The notes under the pieces are model-generated. The model made no database searches and was not told the origin of the DNA. It worked only from the letters and a program-made list of their open reading frames with translations. 64,000 bases of DNA from Leptobrachium leishanense (taxonomy: Eukaryota > Chordata > Amphibia > Anura > Megophryidae): the NCBI GenBank assembly GCA_009667805.1, contig CM019064.1, positions 113,124,328-113,188,327 of the forward strand. Reading direction: 5' to 3'. Shown here piece by piece: positions 32,435-44,516 of the stretch. Numbering within the stretch: the first letter of the stretch is position 1; every line of letters begins with the position of its first letter. The position numbers and the translations under genes are program-made.

Positions 32435-34834
32435 GATCTAACACTATATGGTATTTGAATATTTAATTTATGTGGTCAGTTATAATAGACAGAGGCCATA
32501 CCACATTTAATTGATTTATTACATAACAAATGTCTTGTGTATTAACATTTATAAAACAGATTAAGTCTGTTAATTATGAATGGATGTATGTCTGCAGAAT
32601 CCTCTTATACACACAGATCTCTGGATATAAATAAGGGGTGTATGAGATGCATGCACGCCGCAGCAAACTATGCCGGTGATTCAACAAAAGCAATAATATT
32701 GATATTGTAAATAAACTATATAAGCTATAGTATAAAATGACCCCCCCCCCCCCAAACATTAACGTTTGGTTACATACATAAATTAATTCCTGTAGAAGGT
32801 TGATGGTTGATCTGAGAGCGCCATCTGCTGGCCAGGTAATATAACACCTGGACAGACCCCTGAAGTTAATGAATACATACACTATATAGCCAAAACTATT
32901 CGCTCACCCATCCATATGCGAGTCAAGGCAGGTGAGCGAATACTTTTGGCAATATAGTGTATATCCTCCCATCAAATGAGGCCACCTAGTGATGGGCTAG
33001 AGCTAAAACTGGGCAGGAAACCACTATATAGAGGGGGATACTCCAGAGAGGAGAAAAAAAGACCACTCAAAGAAAGCTTGGAGGGGAGAAAGGGCAGATA
33101 CCATCAACCACTCCAATAAGACGCGACCACACCCTAATCTTACACCATTCCATCTTCACTACCAGATGGTAAAGTATAACTGAATAACTTTATCTATTTC
33201 CTAATTGCATAGTCCTTACTTTAGATGTCATCACAAATTAAAGGAATATAAATGAATCATTTTGCTGTTGAAGCCTAAGCAGTAGAATAGTATCAGCCTT
33301 TCCGCTCTACTGCAGACGAGCGCTAAAGGAGAAACTATTACGGCTGCCTACTTGCGCCATAATTTAGTGAAATTATTTATATTCCAAGAATACTGGATGT
33401 GGACATCTAAAGATCAATTGTGTACCCATAGTGAGATACGCTGGAACCGTGAAATAGTTTATATATCAAGTGCCATCAGCCCCATTAGTAAAACGAACAT
33501 GACCCCTTTCATATACATCTTGCAGCCCTTTCGATTGAATGCATGTAAGTCAATAGGAAGCTTTGGGTTAACGTATATTGAACGAAGTGCAGTGATTGAT
33601 CTGTGAAAGAGATAGGTAGACTATCTCCCTGAAGGAAGTTGCATTTAGTGAATAGGCCCCCCACAATAATAAATTGTGCTGCAGGTGATGCCCAGTAACT
33701 TTTTTTTTTTTTTTTTTTAGCCAGGTTGAGGATTGGTTTATAATGGGAAAGGTTTAAGTGAATAGAACGGAACTTGGGGTTTAAGAACCGAGGCGTGTAT
33801 ATATGTGGTGCGGTCTATAAACCTAAAATATTTGTCCATTAGATTATTGCATGTCGCAGTATTGCTACGAATCACGATCTATAATTACTTTTGAAATTGC
33901 ATCTTGCTAATCCATTGATAACATATGATTGTATGAAACTTGACGTGTGAATAAATTTTGGTTTGAATTGTTTTACTGTTACGCAGTCTCATATCATCTT
34001 TATTGATTTTATTGTGTCTAAAAATATCTAGATAGCATCAATAGAACTCGGGATAACGCATTATATATTTGTTAAGACGTATATTCATTGATTGGTTATT
34101 AATCCTTATCTTAAGGGTAAATTACCAAATTATACCATTGGTATTGGAGGCACTGTCAATAATATCTCTATCTCTATCTGTCATAACGCATGCTAGTGGG
34201 CAGAAGAAAACACTAGGGTGCACCCAGCCTAACGTGTTCCCCTGTGTTGGATGCCTGTCGGCACGTTAGGCTTTGGCTACAGGACTGGTTTTAATGCATT
34301 GTAATGGTGCTCAGTGCTAAAACATTGAAGCCTCGTTTAAAGATGAGCAATATTTTAAAAATGTTCAATTTCTGTTTACAACTTATGCCATATGTGATTC
34401 TTTTTGCTCTTTATTGCTTCTAGTTTAGCAAACTCCTCATGATCCTTCATATTAAATATGGTACAAATTTACAGATGTGGCCTCTAGGGGGCAGGTGCTG
34501 CACAGGATTTCAAAATCTTCATTCTGGGATATTTCTTATTTACAGTAAATCATGTAATATAGCTCACTTAACTCCTACACTGCTAAATTGTCTAAAGAGG
34601 CATTAAAGGGGGTTTTATCTTTTACTAAGAAAAAAGATTTAACCTGTAAAACACCACTTGCCTACCTGCATTGTAGACTTAATTTCTGTGCAGGAATCTG
34701 AGATAATTGTCCTCTCTCACCAGGTTTCAACGAATGTCCATTAAAAGAGCAATACATCAACTCAACCATGAAGTGGAACAACATGCCTGGAAAACTTGCT
34801 AAAAGGTCTCCTATAACAAATGTTGGCATGCATG
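32435..34834. other. Mostly unique sequence, no gene recognised
   Basis: Apart from an 80-bp Tc1-type MITE at 32880 and a poly-T tract near 33701-33719, I find no element or exon. A fragment resembling the GTGCACC-ended MITE family lies at about 34190-34235. Confidence 0.35.
32880..32959. mobile_element. Tc1/mariner-type MITE, 80 bp
   Basis: The ends CACTATATAGCCAAAACTAT and its near-complement ATACTTTTGGCAATATAGTG are flanked by TA (32878-32879, 32960-32961). GCTCACC/GGTGAGC continue the inverted repeat, so it is practically all terminal repeat. Confidence 0.85.
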
Positions 34835-35717
34835 TGTAGTGCTGGTTTAGTTCTGTTGCTGTAATTACTCATTTCTGGCAACCAGGGGGAGACAAGCGCA
34901 ATGGACACTTTGGGACTACGTTTTCCAGCATGCTTTGGGGCAGACACAGGAAGTGGGTGGGGAGAACGGAGAGACATCCGCAACCTCGTGCGCAGGAGAG
35001 CCAGTGCGCGCCAAGGGGTGAACAGCGCAAGACGCACGTGAGACAGGGAGCGATTGTGACCAGGCCGGAGCACAGGTGTTGCCTTGCGGATGCTGGAGAT
35101 CGGTTTCAGTGACTTGCCAGAGACCTAGTAATCAACCGCCGAGAGGTTTGCACAGACAGAGCTGCAGATTGGACCCCGAGTTAGGAGACCGCGATGATCT
35201 AATGGGAGTGCAGGCGGTGAACTGAGAATCTTGTTGCAAAGACAGACAAGCGGATCCGGTGGCACAGAGTCCCAGCCAAATCGAGCGGAGAGACGTCCTG
35301 GGTCGAGCAGCAGAGCAGATTATCTGGCGGATGGGTGAGAGGCCTTCCAGGCCAAAGTAAAGTTAACAAAGCACGCTGCAGTTTGCTTAAATCTACAGGG
35401 CCCCAACGTGACTAGTCGAAGACACCTTGAATTCATTCACTGGCCAGTTGAATCTAGTACCCAGGTACCAACACACGCACACCTTCTTGGGACACAACCT
35501 GTACGGGACTTACACTCCAGCAATGAAGGGGTTAATATATATATATATATATATAATATACCTATACCGTGCTTGCTTTATATATGTCAGTTTATTTGAG
35601 ACCAGTAAACTATATAACTTATACACCAGCACTGTTGTGGATTTTATATTTATTCCCTAGTGCGGGGAGACTGACCTGAGGTTAAATTCAGCAGCTCCTC
35701 CGGGAGTGAGCGCTACA
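34835..35717 (+). mobile_element. Second solo LTR of the TGTAG...CTACA family
   Basis: Starts TGTAGTGCTGG and ends GGGAGTGAGCGCTACA. CATG (or CATGCATG) repeats on both sides. Shared text with 21385-22387 includes GGGACTACGTTTTCCAGCATGC and the ending ATTTATTCCCTAGTGCGGGG. A (TA)n run lies near 35536. No internal region is present. Confidence 0.8.
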
Positions 35718-35789
35718 CATGCATGTGGAGAAAAGGGCACACTTAAAGTGGACATGTCCTAGAGCAGTGATGAAGAGAAAAAAAAGTTT

Positions 35790-36050
35790 TTAACCATTTG
35801 AGTGCTGAGCCATTTCACCACTGTGCGCGGAGCTAATTTTTACCACTTTTGCTCATGTTTAAACGCGATTTGAAGCCATGGGAAATGTTTGAGCAACAAC
35901 GAGTGGGAAAAATGACGATCTTAACGCAAACGTTAAAGCTCACTTGCATGAGCATTAACGTTTGCTGCGTTCACCGCATATTACTATCCAAACACAAATG
36001 GGTTAAGTAACCAAATTTGTAAGAAGAATAATTACTGCAGCATATGATTC
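35790..36050 (-). mobile_element. TTAA-ended element fragment, inverse of 27770-27999
   Basis: After TTAA (35790-35793) comes CCATTTGAGTGCTGAGCC, then the complement of the 27.8-kb fragment, including GCTCACTTGCATGAGCATTA. Right boundary not defined. A 50-bp direct duplication follows at about 36029-36130. Confidence 0.5.
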
Positions 36051-36419
36051 CGCACACTGTCGGGCAGCACCTCCACAGTAGAATTACTGCAGCATATGAA
36101 TCCGCACACTGCCGGCAGCACCTCTATAGTATAAATAAGCATAAAACGAAAAACCAACTGAACCAAATGATCCGATTTATCGAATCGACCTGACATTTCA
36201 AATCATTCGAATTATCGAATGACTCGATTTCGAACCGATCCACAAGGGGTGGGAAATGTTTGAGCCACAAGGTGTGGGAAATGTTTTGCCCCATAGACTT
36301 CAATGTTAAAAATATTCCCGTTTTAACTCTATCTAATAAACCGTTTATTATTTTACTTTGCAGTAAAAAGTCTCTTATTTTTAGATTTATTATTTTTTTT
36401 AGGATCTTTTAAGCATTTT

Positions 36420-36536
36420 TTTTTAATTTGGTCAAACTTTTTTTGAACAGCTTGACAAGTTCGACGTTCGGGAACTTTCGACCAGCCGATGTTCGAATCG
36501 AACTTAGAACAGATTTGAACCGGCCGCCCATCCCTA
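36420..36536. mobile_element. hAT right-end fragment
   Basis: GATGTTCGAATCGAACTTAG and the terminal GCCCATCCCTA match the right end of the 11.2-kb hAT family. It abuts another repeat fragment at 36540. Confidence 0.6.
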
Positions 36537-36542
36537 CTCCTT

Positions 36543-36811
36543 ATGACGTGCGTTGTAGCATATAATTACGCGGATAGAGAAGAACACACGTAGTACGCGC
36601 ATAACGCGCGCTGAAGACATCCGTCATGGAAACACCAAGGCTTTTGTGCTAGGATTGATGTGACCTTGGCCACGTACTGAACGTCAAATGTCAAAAGCCC
36701 AGCTTTTTTTTTTCTTTCAACTCAAATTCAGTTTTTACAACATGCGTCAAAAGTCGTCCTTTTTAACGAAAGCTAGTGCGCAGAAGAAAACGCTAGTGTG
36801 CACCCGGCCTT
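36543..36811. mobile_element. Truncated MITE of the GTGCACC-ended type
   Basis: The right end GTGTGCACCCGGCC at 36797-36810 and interior words (CATGGAAACACCAA, TGCTAGGATTGATG) match 49162-49506 on the complementary strand. The left end is lost at the junction with the hAT fragment. Confidence 0.6.
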
Positions 36812-36814
36812 ACT

Positions 36815-37555
36815 CTGTAAAACTAATAAGTAAATAAATATATATAGAGATGGTTTTCTTTTTAAATTGTTGGGTTTAAGATTTTTTAATTTACTTTAAC
36901 AGAAAAAGGTGTCCACCACAAAGAAAACACCTTGCTCTGTAAAACATATCAAAAACAAATTTTAAAACCACTTTTTTTTTATTTTCCTTTTTAGTTCTAC
37001 AGGGAGAGGCGTTTCCCTTTAGTGAACACCTTTCTCTGTAGAAGTAAAAACTGTAACAGAAAAAACTTTGCAATCAAAATTATGCTTTTAATAATTTTTT
37101 TATAAACAATGTTTTTTTTTTATTTATTTATATATAGAAAACCACCTCTTGTGGGCACCTTTCGCTATCAACCAAAATTTTAAAATTGTGTAGAAAAAAT
37201 AGATTTTAAAATTTATTTTGTCTACTTTTTTTAAAGATTTTATAAAGCAAGGCACCTTCCCTATAACTACTCATCTCTTTTTCTCATTAGCCCCTCAAAA
37301 TCTACCCTGTGCCTCCCTCCACCCTATTACCCATCAATTTGTCTCCCTGTACAGCTCAATTATTTTCTTTCAGTTTGCTCCAGAATTAGACCGAATAGAG
37401 AATACTTTATCTTGGTAGTGAATGGGGTTAACAAAGGGTAGAAAAGTATACTCTTCCTGTGTTTAATAGACTTGAAAATATTTTCTGATTTTCTAATGTT
37501 ATACAGGATGTTATGGACTGGGATTGGACCAGATGATAGGAATGAGTCTATGTCT
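36815..37555. other. AT-rich repeat of related short blocks
   Basis: Three diverged blocks share TTTAAAATTT, AAAACACCTT and the complement of GTAAAACATATC-like text at about 36890-37240. No gene is recognised. Confidence 0.35.
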
Positions 37556-37559
37556 AGAA

Positions 37560-37682
37560 CAGGGGTGATTAGCCTTGGCCCTCCAGATGTTTAGAACTAC
37601 ATCACCCATAATGCCCAGCCACTCATTAGGCTGACAGGACCTTGTAGGAAAAAATCTGGAAGGCCAAGGTTCAGCACCCCTG
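37560..37682. mobile_element. Short hAT-type MITE
   Basis: CAGGGGTGATTAGCCTTGGCC and its near-complement at the right end (GGCCAAGGTTCAGCACCCCTG) are separated by about 80 bp. Flanks GTCTAGAA and ATCTAGAA form an 8-bp duplication with one mismatch. Confidence 0.8.
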
Positions 37683-37930
37683 ATCTAGAACATTCTCCTG
37701 CATGCCCTTCTTTTCTATGAACAATCTGTAAACTCATCCCCTTACATGACATATGATGTATAATACATAAATGCAATGAATATGGTGAGGTCTTTCGTTT
37801 TCCTGATTCCACTCCTCTTATATTGAGAAAGGAAGCCCACACACATACTGCCCAGTATCACAGAACCCAAATTCTACCCTGTAGCCACATGCGGACACAC
37901 CACACAAATACTTCCCAGTATTCACACACA

Positions 37931-40330
37931 CTATGAATCTGGAAAAGGATATGTAAAGAATCATAGATGCAATTCATGTCTTTTTGAGGGGTGGGGCCTT
38001 GGCTAAAAAATACCTAGTCCTCCCAGCCTCTGCTTTGTGAGAGTTTCTTTCTACAAACCCCCCCCCCCATCTTTCTCGCTTTCCACTCCCCAGCTTTCCC
38101 CTTCATGTAGACTTCACTGTCCTTACTACAGGTTATTACATTGGCCCTCTTTATTCTTTTGAAATGATGTTCTTTAACACGTACCTCCGGTGTACAGTTT
38201 AACAGCTATGTGTTAATATGGCAATCTTGCCCTTCAGATTCTCTGCTTTCACTTCTCTAGAGGGGGGTTTTAGCAGATCCCTGGACAACGAACACAGGAC
38301 AAATCAATTTTAATTTAGGTTTGGATCCCCATAACTAACTGTAACTGGACACCCCTGCTGACCGTAGTAGCATGAATAAACTAAGTTTCTTTTAAATACA
38401 ACTTTTATTTTCTTTAATGTGAATCATAGCTGCGCAAGTTGCCAATTTCTTGCCTGGGTGTCTTTACAAACAAAAAAATGTATTTACTTGTGTGAACAGA
38501 TCTAATCCAAGGCCACTGGAGTCGACAACTATTAAAGTTATTAGTGTTTGTAGAACCAAAGCAATGAATGTGTTTACACCAAACACAAGGGCATAACACT
38601 CCATGCTAAGGTTGGCTGCTATCTGAAATCTGAAGGGAGAAATGAAAAAAAAAGTCCCAAGCACATTTCGTAGACAAATTATTGGTCCAGAACCCAAACA
38701 AGGAACGGCCAGTGATTCACAGACCAGAAAAGTACTTGTTTCAGGCATTGTATCCAATACTTGCTCTACTAGCTTTAAAAGAAATTGTATACTTTAGTGA
38801 TAAAATGGGAAGGAGGGGGTGGGGAGGAACCTTGTCACCCCAGATGTTCCTGAACTACATGTTCTATGATAGTCAGCCTTCTGATTGACTAAGCATTGAA
38901 GGAAATGTAGTTTCAAATGCCGCTGGCAAGGCTCTAGTAAGCTACAGCTTCTGTCAAAGACACAGCTCTCATGTGATTAGAGTAAATCACTTCATTTCTA
39001 ATAGATACTTGACTATACCACTAGATTTTGGTGACAAAAATTTACCTTTTAAAATTGGAGGGGTTTGCATTATATTCGAGACATCTGTATCTCGTGTAAA
39101 AAAAAAAAAAAATTGCCTTGCAAGATCCCAAGTCTCCTGCAAGTTCTGGTAGTCTCGCTGAAGTGAATGCAGGCTCCCTAATGCTTGTAAACACTTCAGG
39201 AACTCCCAGATTCGGGAGAGGTGGGATCCATCACGGCCAGAGGGCACGCTCAGTTTAAGCCAATCATTCACTTCGCTCGCCTCCGTCGGCCATCTAATCG
39301 CTAGTAAAGAAGACGTGTGGCCGGCGGCTTCATACTTCGTAACAACTGCAATCATTCTAGAGCAGAGCACCCTGGCCTGAAGGGTAGCCTGACTGTGTTA
39401 AGAGAACCTGGAAGGATTTTAATTGTTTACCGGTTTAGTAAATGTTCCTTGCGTTATATTCGAGTCTTGAGTATTCTCCATTTCCATAATAAATCTCTAT
39501 CCATCGCGCTATACTCGAATATCTATGGTATCCTGCCTATGTACCACTACAGTACATTCATGGACTTTTGTCTGCAAAAGCAGATCAACGAGAGCTCCGA
39601 CAACTGAATATTACATTGAATGATCACAGTGCCTAGAGTGTCTCTTTAAGAGAAGGACTAACCCAGTTGTCAGTTCAGCAGCTATCAGCCAATCACAGTC
39701 ACTTGATGGCCAATTATATATACATTTCAGGTAAAATCCATGGGAATTTTTGTTGAGCAATAGAAAGGTTTAACTTAACTCTTATGTCTTTAATACCTCA
39801 CCCTTCCTCCTTTTTAAACTATTCGCTCCCCTGGCAACTGGTTTACCAATTCGAATTATCTTTAAACAGACATTTCAAGCGGAAGGTCAATTGCGTAATC
39901 ATCTTATTATTGGAAAACACCTTACGTTTTTATACATCTACCAAACCAGGTTGAAATTACATCATGGAACTCATGACATGTGCAAAAACCTCAATTTTTG
40001 CAATTACATTCTACTCTTATGAATGACACATTGAGTTCAGGTGATGGTCAGAACCGCCCCCCCCCCATACAGTTACTTTGGGCTTATTGTTTAACTCCTG
40101 GCCACTGGCCAACACTATGAGTAACAAACACCCCATGACTAGCAGGAGATTAGTGGGCAGGGCCAGGGCAATGTAGCCCAACAAAAAACTACATTTTTGA
40201 ATTTTACATTAGTCATAAATTATGGCTTTTATTTTTCACTTGTCAAACTATTTTTATCTAATAAGCAAAGGTCATCTTCTGGTCTGATGGAGCAGCACAT
40301 TTCAAAAACTATTTTTTATACATCTATGCA
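37931..40330 (-). repeat. Direct duplication, copy A (carries SLC19A exon copy)
   Basis: Collinear in the same orientation with 56234-58044 and 63586-64000 (copy B), with scattered substitutions and small indels. Each copy has private insertions: a block at about 38990-39535 in copy A, and a MITE and the DIRS element in copy B. The 39954-39960 AAATTAC is the empty DIRS site. Copy B runs off the window end. Confidence 0.85.
38488..38629 (-). CDS. SLC19A-family penultimate exon, duplicate copy A
   Basis: On the minus strand, a polypyrimidine-rich acceptor (TTTCTCCCTTCAG) precedes 142 nt coding a membrane segment with [24 protein letters not shown] and [22 protein letters not shown] donor follows. 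An alternative acceptor 7 nt further in would give 135 nt. SLC19A proteins are proton- or anion-coupled folate/thiamine transporters of the plasma membrane, and this exon corresponds to the eleventh transmembrane helix region. All 142 bases match copy B at 56823-56964, although flanking introns differ. Neither the 5' coding exons nor a terminal exon could be found beside this copy. It lies downstream of the copy-B terminal exon, so it may be an orphan exon or part of a tandem gene. Confidence 0.75.
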
Positions 40331-40655
40331 GTCTGGAAGGTTTTTGAGCTATTTACACTATCTTGGTAACTCAGGGGTCAAGTCCTGGGAAAAAAAGTGA
40401 GGGAACTCACCCACGAATTCCACAACCCCCATTACCTGAAGAAAATAGATATATCTCACGAGTATAGCAGTGCGTGCCGGTGATACCATTTTAATTGGGT
40501 TAACTTTACATTTAAAAGACAAGCTTTCAAGAGTGTAAACTGGAAACTATACTGATCAGTGAAAGGTATCACTCCGTACAGGTATACTCGTTATTGTGGC
40601 AACTGGACTAACGCATTTTATATACAAATATATATATATATATATATCTCTCTAT
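40331..40655. other. No gene recognised
   Basis: Unique-looking sequence ending in a (TA)n run at about 40628-40645. I see nothing else. Confidence 0.35.
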
Positions 40656-40657
40656 CT

Positions 40658-41420
40658 CCAGGCACTGAGCCCCCAGAATAATATACACAGCGCTGAACCC
40701 CCAGAATAATATACACAGCGCTGAACCCCCAGAATAATATACACAGCGCTGAGCCCCCAGAATAATATACACAGCACTGAGCCCCCAGAATATATACACA
40801 GCACTGAGCCCCCAGAATAACATACACAACACTGAGCCTCCAGAATAATATACACAGCACTGAGCCCCCAGAATAACATACACAACACTGAACCCCCAGA
40901 ATAACATACACAGCACTGAGCCCCCAGAATAATATACACAGCACTGAGCCCCCAGAATAACATACACAACACTGAGCCTCCAGAATAATATACACAGCAC
41001 TGAGCCCCCAGAATAACATACACAACACTGAACCCCCAGAATAACATACACAGCACTGAGCCCCCAGAATAATATACACAGCGCTGAACCCCCAGAATAT
41101 ACACAGCGCTGAGCCCCCAGAATAATATACACAGCACTGAGCCCCCAGAATAATATACACAGCACTGAGCCCCCAGAATAATATACACAGCACTGAGCCT
41201 CCAGAATAATATACACAGCACTGAGCCCCCAGAATAACATACACAGCACTGAGCCCCCAGAATAATATACACAGCACTGAACCCCAAGAATAATATACAC
41301 AGCACTGAGCCTCCAGGATAATATACACAGCACTGAGCCCCCAGAATAATATACACAGCACTGAGCCCCCAGAATAACATACACAGCACTGAACCCCAAG
41401 AATAATATGCACAGCACTGG
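40658..41420. repeat. 28-bp minisatellite, about 27 units
   Basis: Unit CACTGAGCCCCCAGAATAAT plus ATACACAG, with variants (GCGCTGAACC, CCTCCAG, ACATACACAA). A few units are shorter by 2-3 bp. The unit has no minus-strand stop in any frame, so all three minus frames stay open, producing spurious 270-300-residue Cys/Tyr-rich frames. Confidence 0.95.
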
Positions 41421-41439
41421 TTATATGGATATATTTTCC

Positions 41440-42395
41440 CCAGTTCACATGGATATAATTGCCCCAGCTCATATGGATAATGCCCCCAGGTCTCATGGAT
41501 AATGCCCCAGCTCTCATGGATAATGCCCCCAGGTCTCATGGATAATGCCCCAGGTCTCATGGATATTGCCCCCTGGTCTCATGGATATGCCCCAGCTCTC
41601 ATGGATAATGACCCCAGCTCTCATGGATAATGACCCCAGCTCTCATGGATAATGCCCCCAGCTCTCATGGATATTGCCCCAGCTCTCATGGATATTGCCC
41701 CAGGTCTCATGGATAATGCCCCAGCTCTCATGGATATTGCCCCAGGTCTCATGGATAATGCCCCAGCTCTCATGGATATTGCCCCAGGTCTCATGGATAA
41801 TGCCCCAGCTCTCATGGATAATGCCCCAGGTCTCATGGATATTGCCCCAGCTCTCATGGATAATGCCCCAGCTCTCATGGATATTGCCCCAGCTCTCATG
41901 GATATTGCCCCAGCTCTCATGGATATTGCCCCAGCTCTCATGGATAATGCCCCAGGTCTCATGGATAATGCCCCAGGTCTCATGGATATTGCCCCAGCTC
42001 TCATGGATATTGCCCCAGCTCTCATGGATAATGCCCCAGGTCTCATGGATAATGCCCCAGGTCTCATGGATATTGCCCCAGGTCTCATGATAATGCCCCA
42101 GCTCTCATGGATATTGCCCCAGCTCTCATGGATATTGCCCCAGGTCTCATGGATAATGCCCCAGCTCTCATGGATATTGCCCCAGCTCTCATGGATAATG
42201 CCCCAGCTCTCATGGATATTGCCCCAGCTCTCATGGATATTGCCCCAGCTCTCATGGATAATGCCCCAGCTCTCATGGATATTGCCCCAGCTCTCATGGA
42301 TAATGCCCCCAGCTCTCATGGATATTGCCCCAGCTCTCATGGATATTGCCCCCTGGTCTCATGGATATTGTCCCCCCCCCCAGGTCTCAGGGATA
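41440..42395. repeat. 22-bp minisatellite, about 43 units
   Basis: Unit CAGCTCTCATGGATATTGCC plus CC. Each unit varies at two binary sites: AGCTC or AGGTC, and ATATTG or ATAATG. The open frames across it (LMDIAPA-type repeats) are artefacts of composition. Confidence 0.95.
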
Positions 42396-42429
42396 CTGCC
42401 CCCCAGCTCACCTTTGCTGCTGCTTCTCC

Positions 42430-42580
42430 ACATTGCCAGCGGCGCGTGCTTCCTGCTTCAGTGGCCGCTGACAGGAAGTGCAGCCGCTCGCCTGGGAACT
42501 ATGAAACAGCCAGGCGAGCGGCTCCACCTCCTGTCAGCTGGCCCTTGTAACAGGAAGCACGCCGGCCGCCGGCAATGTGC
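42430..42580. repeat. Nested GC-rich inverted repeats
   Basis: The outer pair is CATTGCCAGCGGCGCGTGCT (from 42432) and its near-complement ending GCCGGCAATG (about 42577). The inner pair is CAGGAAGTGCAGCCGCTCGC (about 42472) and GCGAGCGGCTCCACCTCCTG (about 42514). It could form a large hairpin. CpG-rich, no gene. Confidence 0.7.
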
Positions 42581-42669
42581 GGCGGCGGCGTTCGGGCTCG
42601 GGCCACAGCGGGAACGCTGCTGTGGGAAAAGTGCGGGAACGCCGTTCCTGCGCGTTCCTGCTCGACTCG

Positions 42670-44512
42670 AGCCCTGTGGTAACTACAAGAAAATCCTCTC
42701 TATAAACTACTAAAAAAGCGGCATTCAAAATCTCATTACTTACATATTGATAACTAATGAATATATCATATCCAAAAATCGTATATTGTAAAGATCTCAA
42801 TTGTAAGTTATGTTACTCACACCGTTTTGTGGCCAGTGACTTAAAATATTTTGTAAGCTTAAGTTTAATCACATTAGAAAAAAATTCAGAGAACCATAAT
42901 ATTTCAGTTAAAAATACGAAGGTTGATTAACAATTACGTTAGTCCCATCCCTTCAAATGACACTGAAATATCACACGCTAAAGGGAAAACTGCTACCTGT
43001 CGAGAATAGAGTATATGTGAATTCTTTATTTTCTCAAAATCCCAAACAACTGTTGCATGCTGTAAGCTAGAGAGGATGAACGATCTAGGGAAATTTCTCA
43101 GAATGTTCAGTTGGTCACCATGGACTATTAAATTTGTTCTATATACACAAAAACACTTCACATTAGAAGCCTTGAAACTGCTTGCGTTGCGAGCATGATG
43201 AGAAGCATATAGAGGCTTCTGAAGAGGATATAGGACACGTAGCACACCCAAATGATGCCGAATTGTCCATGATATAAACACCGTTTGCAATGATCAGTGA
43301 AAATAACCCAAGCAGCAGTTCTCCCCATGAAGTCCTGTACCCAATTTCAAAAACAACAGCCTCTGGAATACAAAAACAAACTCAGGACAGACAAGGTCAA
43401 AAGGTATAACATTCTATCCGTATTAAATGTACAGATATAGTCAAGTAACATGAAACTGTAGAAACGATCTTCCCAACAAATCTATCCTAGACAGTGCTTG
43501 CGCTGAATCAACTTCCCCCCACGACCCCATTTTCAGAAGCTTGCTTGTTAATATTATCATCTTGAGTGGAAAAGGGCCCCATGGAGGATCTGGCAACCCA
43601 AGACTGTGCTTTGTAATATAAAACTCATGACATATTGAAAATGTAAAATAAGGCTGAATCCTTGTATGGCCTGGGCATAGCTTTCTGAAAAAGACTGGGG
43701 ACTTTACAGCAAATTAGGTCAGATGTGATTTCCCCCCCCCCCTCCTTTTTAAATATTTATTTTCTTTCATATGGTTTTTAAGCGCATCAATATGATAGAG
43801 AAGAAAGAGGCAGGTCCATGACATACCTTAATGGATGCCACTATATCCATGTGCCCACATAGTAATACGTTATACCCATTACACCTATCCTGCAGAGACA
43901 CACTTCTGATTTCACTCACACGAGAGTAGAAACTGCCTCAACAACTCCATTGTAGATGGCAGAATGGGAAGACGGCGACTTTTCCCTGCAATCCCTGAGT
44001 GTTAGAAAATAATTCAAAAGTGTCCTTAGCACATTGATAAGATGAATATTGCGGTTACTGCTTTCCAAAATCTGAAAAATAATAAGATCCATCTTTTCTT
44101 AGACTAGGCAAGAAATAGAACAAAACCAGAATTACATCAATGCTCTTTAACGACTTAGAAAGTCTGTAGAGCGAACTCGGCGAAGCCGTTACTCTATGTA
44201 GAAAAGACTACTAGTAATACTGTATTCACACTTGCCAAATATAAATAAACAGCCGTCATATTCATCTATCATATTGTTCACCTCTTTAACACATGTGCAG
44301 AGTCTACCCAATCTCTAAGTGAAAAGCACTGAAATGAATAGACCCTTAGACGATTCCATGTCGCTGACAGTACAGTGAATTCACTATTTAGCGAATGGTC
44401 ACCATAGTGCACCAAAGATGGAGTCGTTGAAGCCTCATGAAAATGTTGGGGAACGTCGCCGAAGAGCACAGAAGTAGTCTCCACTGAACAGCAAAACAAA
44501 ACCAATAGGTGT
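42670..44512. other. No gene recognised
   Basis: Unique-looking AT-rich sequence with a poly-C tract near 43733. Short frames show no known domain. Confidence 0.35.
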
Positions 44513-44516
44513 TTAA

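Noticed and set aside
21385..35717. The two related LTRs as the ends of one provirus
   Set aside because: Each has its own 4-bp flanking duplication (CTTA, CATG), and the DNA between contains unrelated nested elements.
37000..38480. Search for a second SLC19A terminal exon below copy A
   Set aside because: No sequence resembling the 55717-55824 exon was seen by eye. The homology of the two copies starts only at 37931.
40608..41560. Three overlapping minus-strand frames of about 270-300 codons rich in Cys, Tyr and Gly
   Set aside because: All three frames are open because the 28-bp unit contains no stop on that strand. It is a composition artefact.
41652..42713. 353-codon plus frame with LMDIAPA-type repeats
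   Set aside because: Product of the 22-bp minisatellite continuing into a GC-rich hairpin. No domain is seen.
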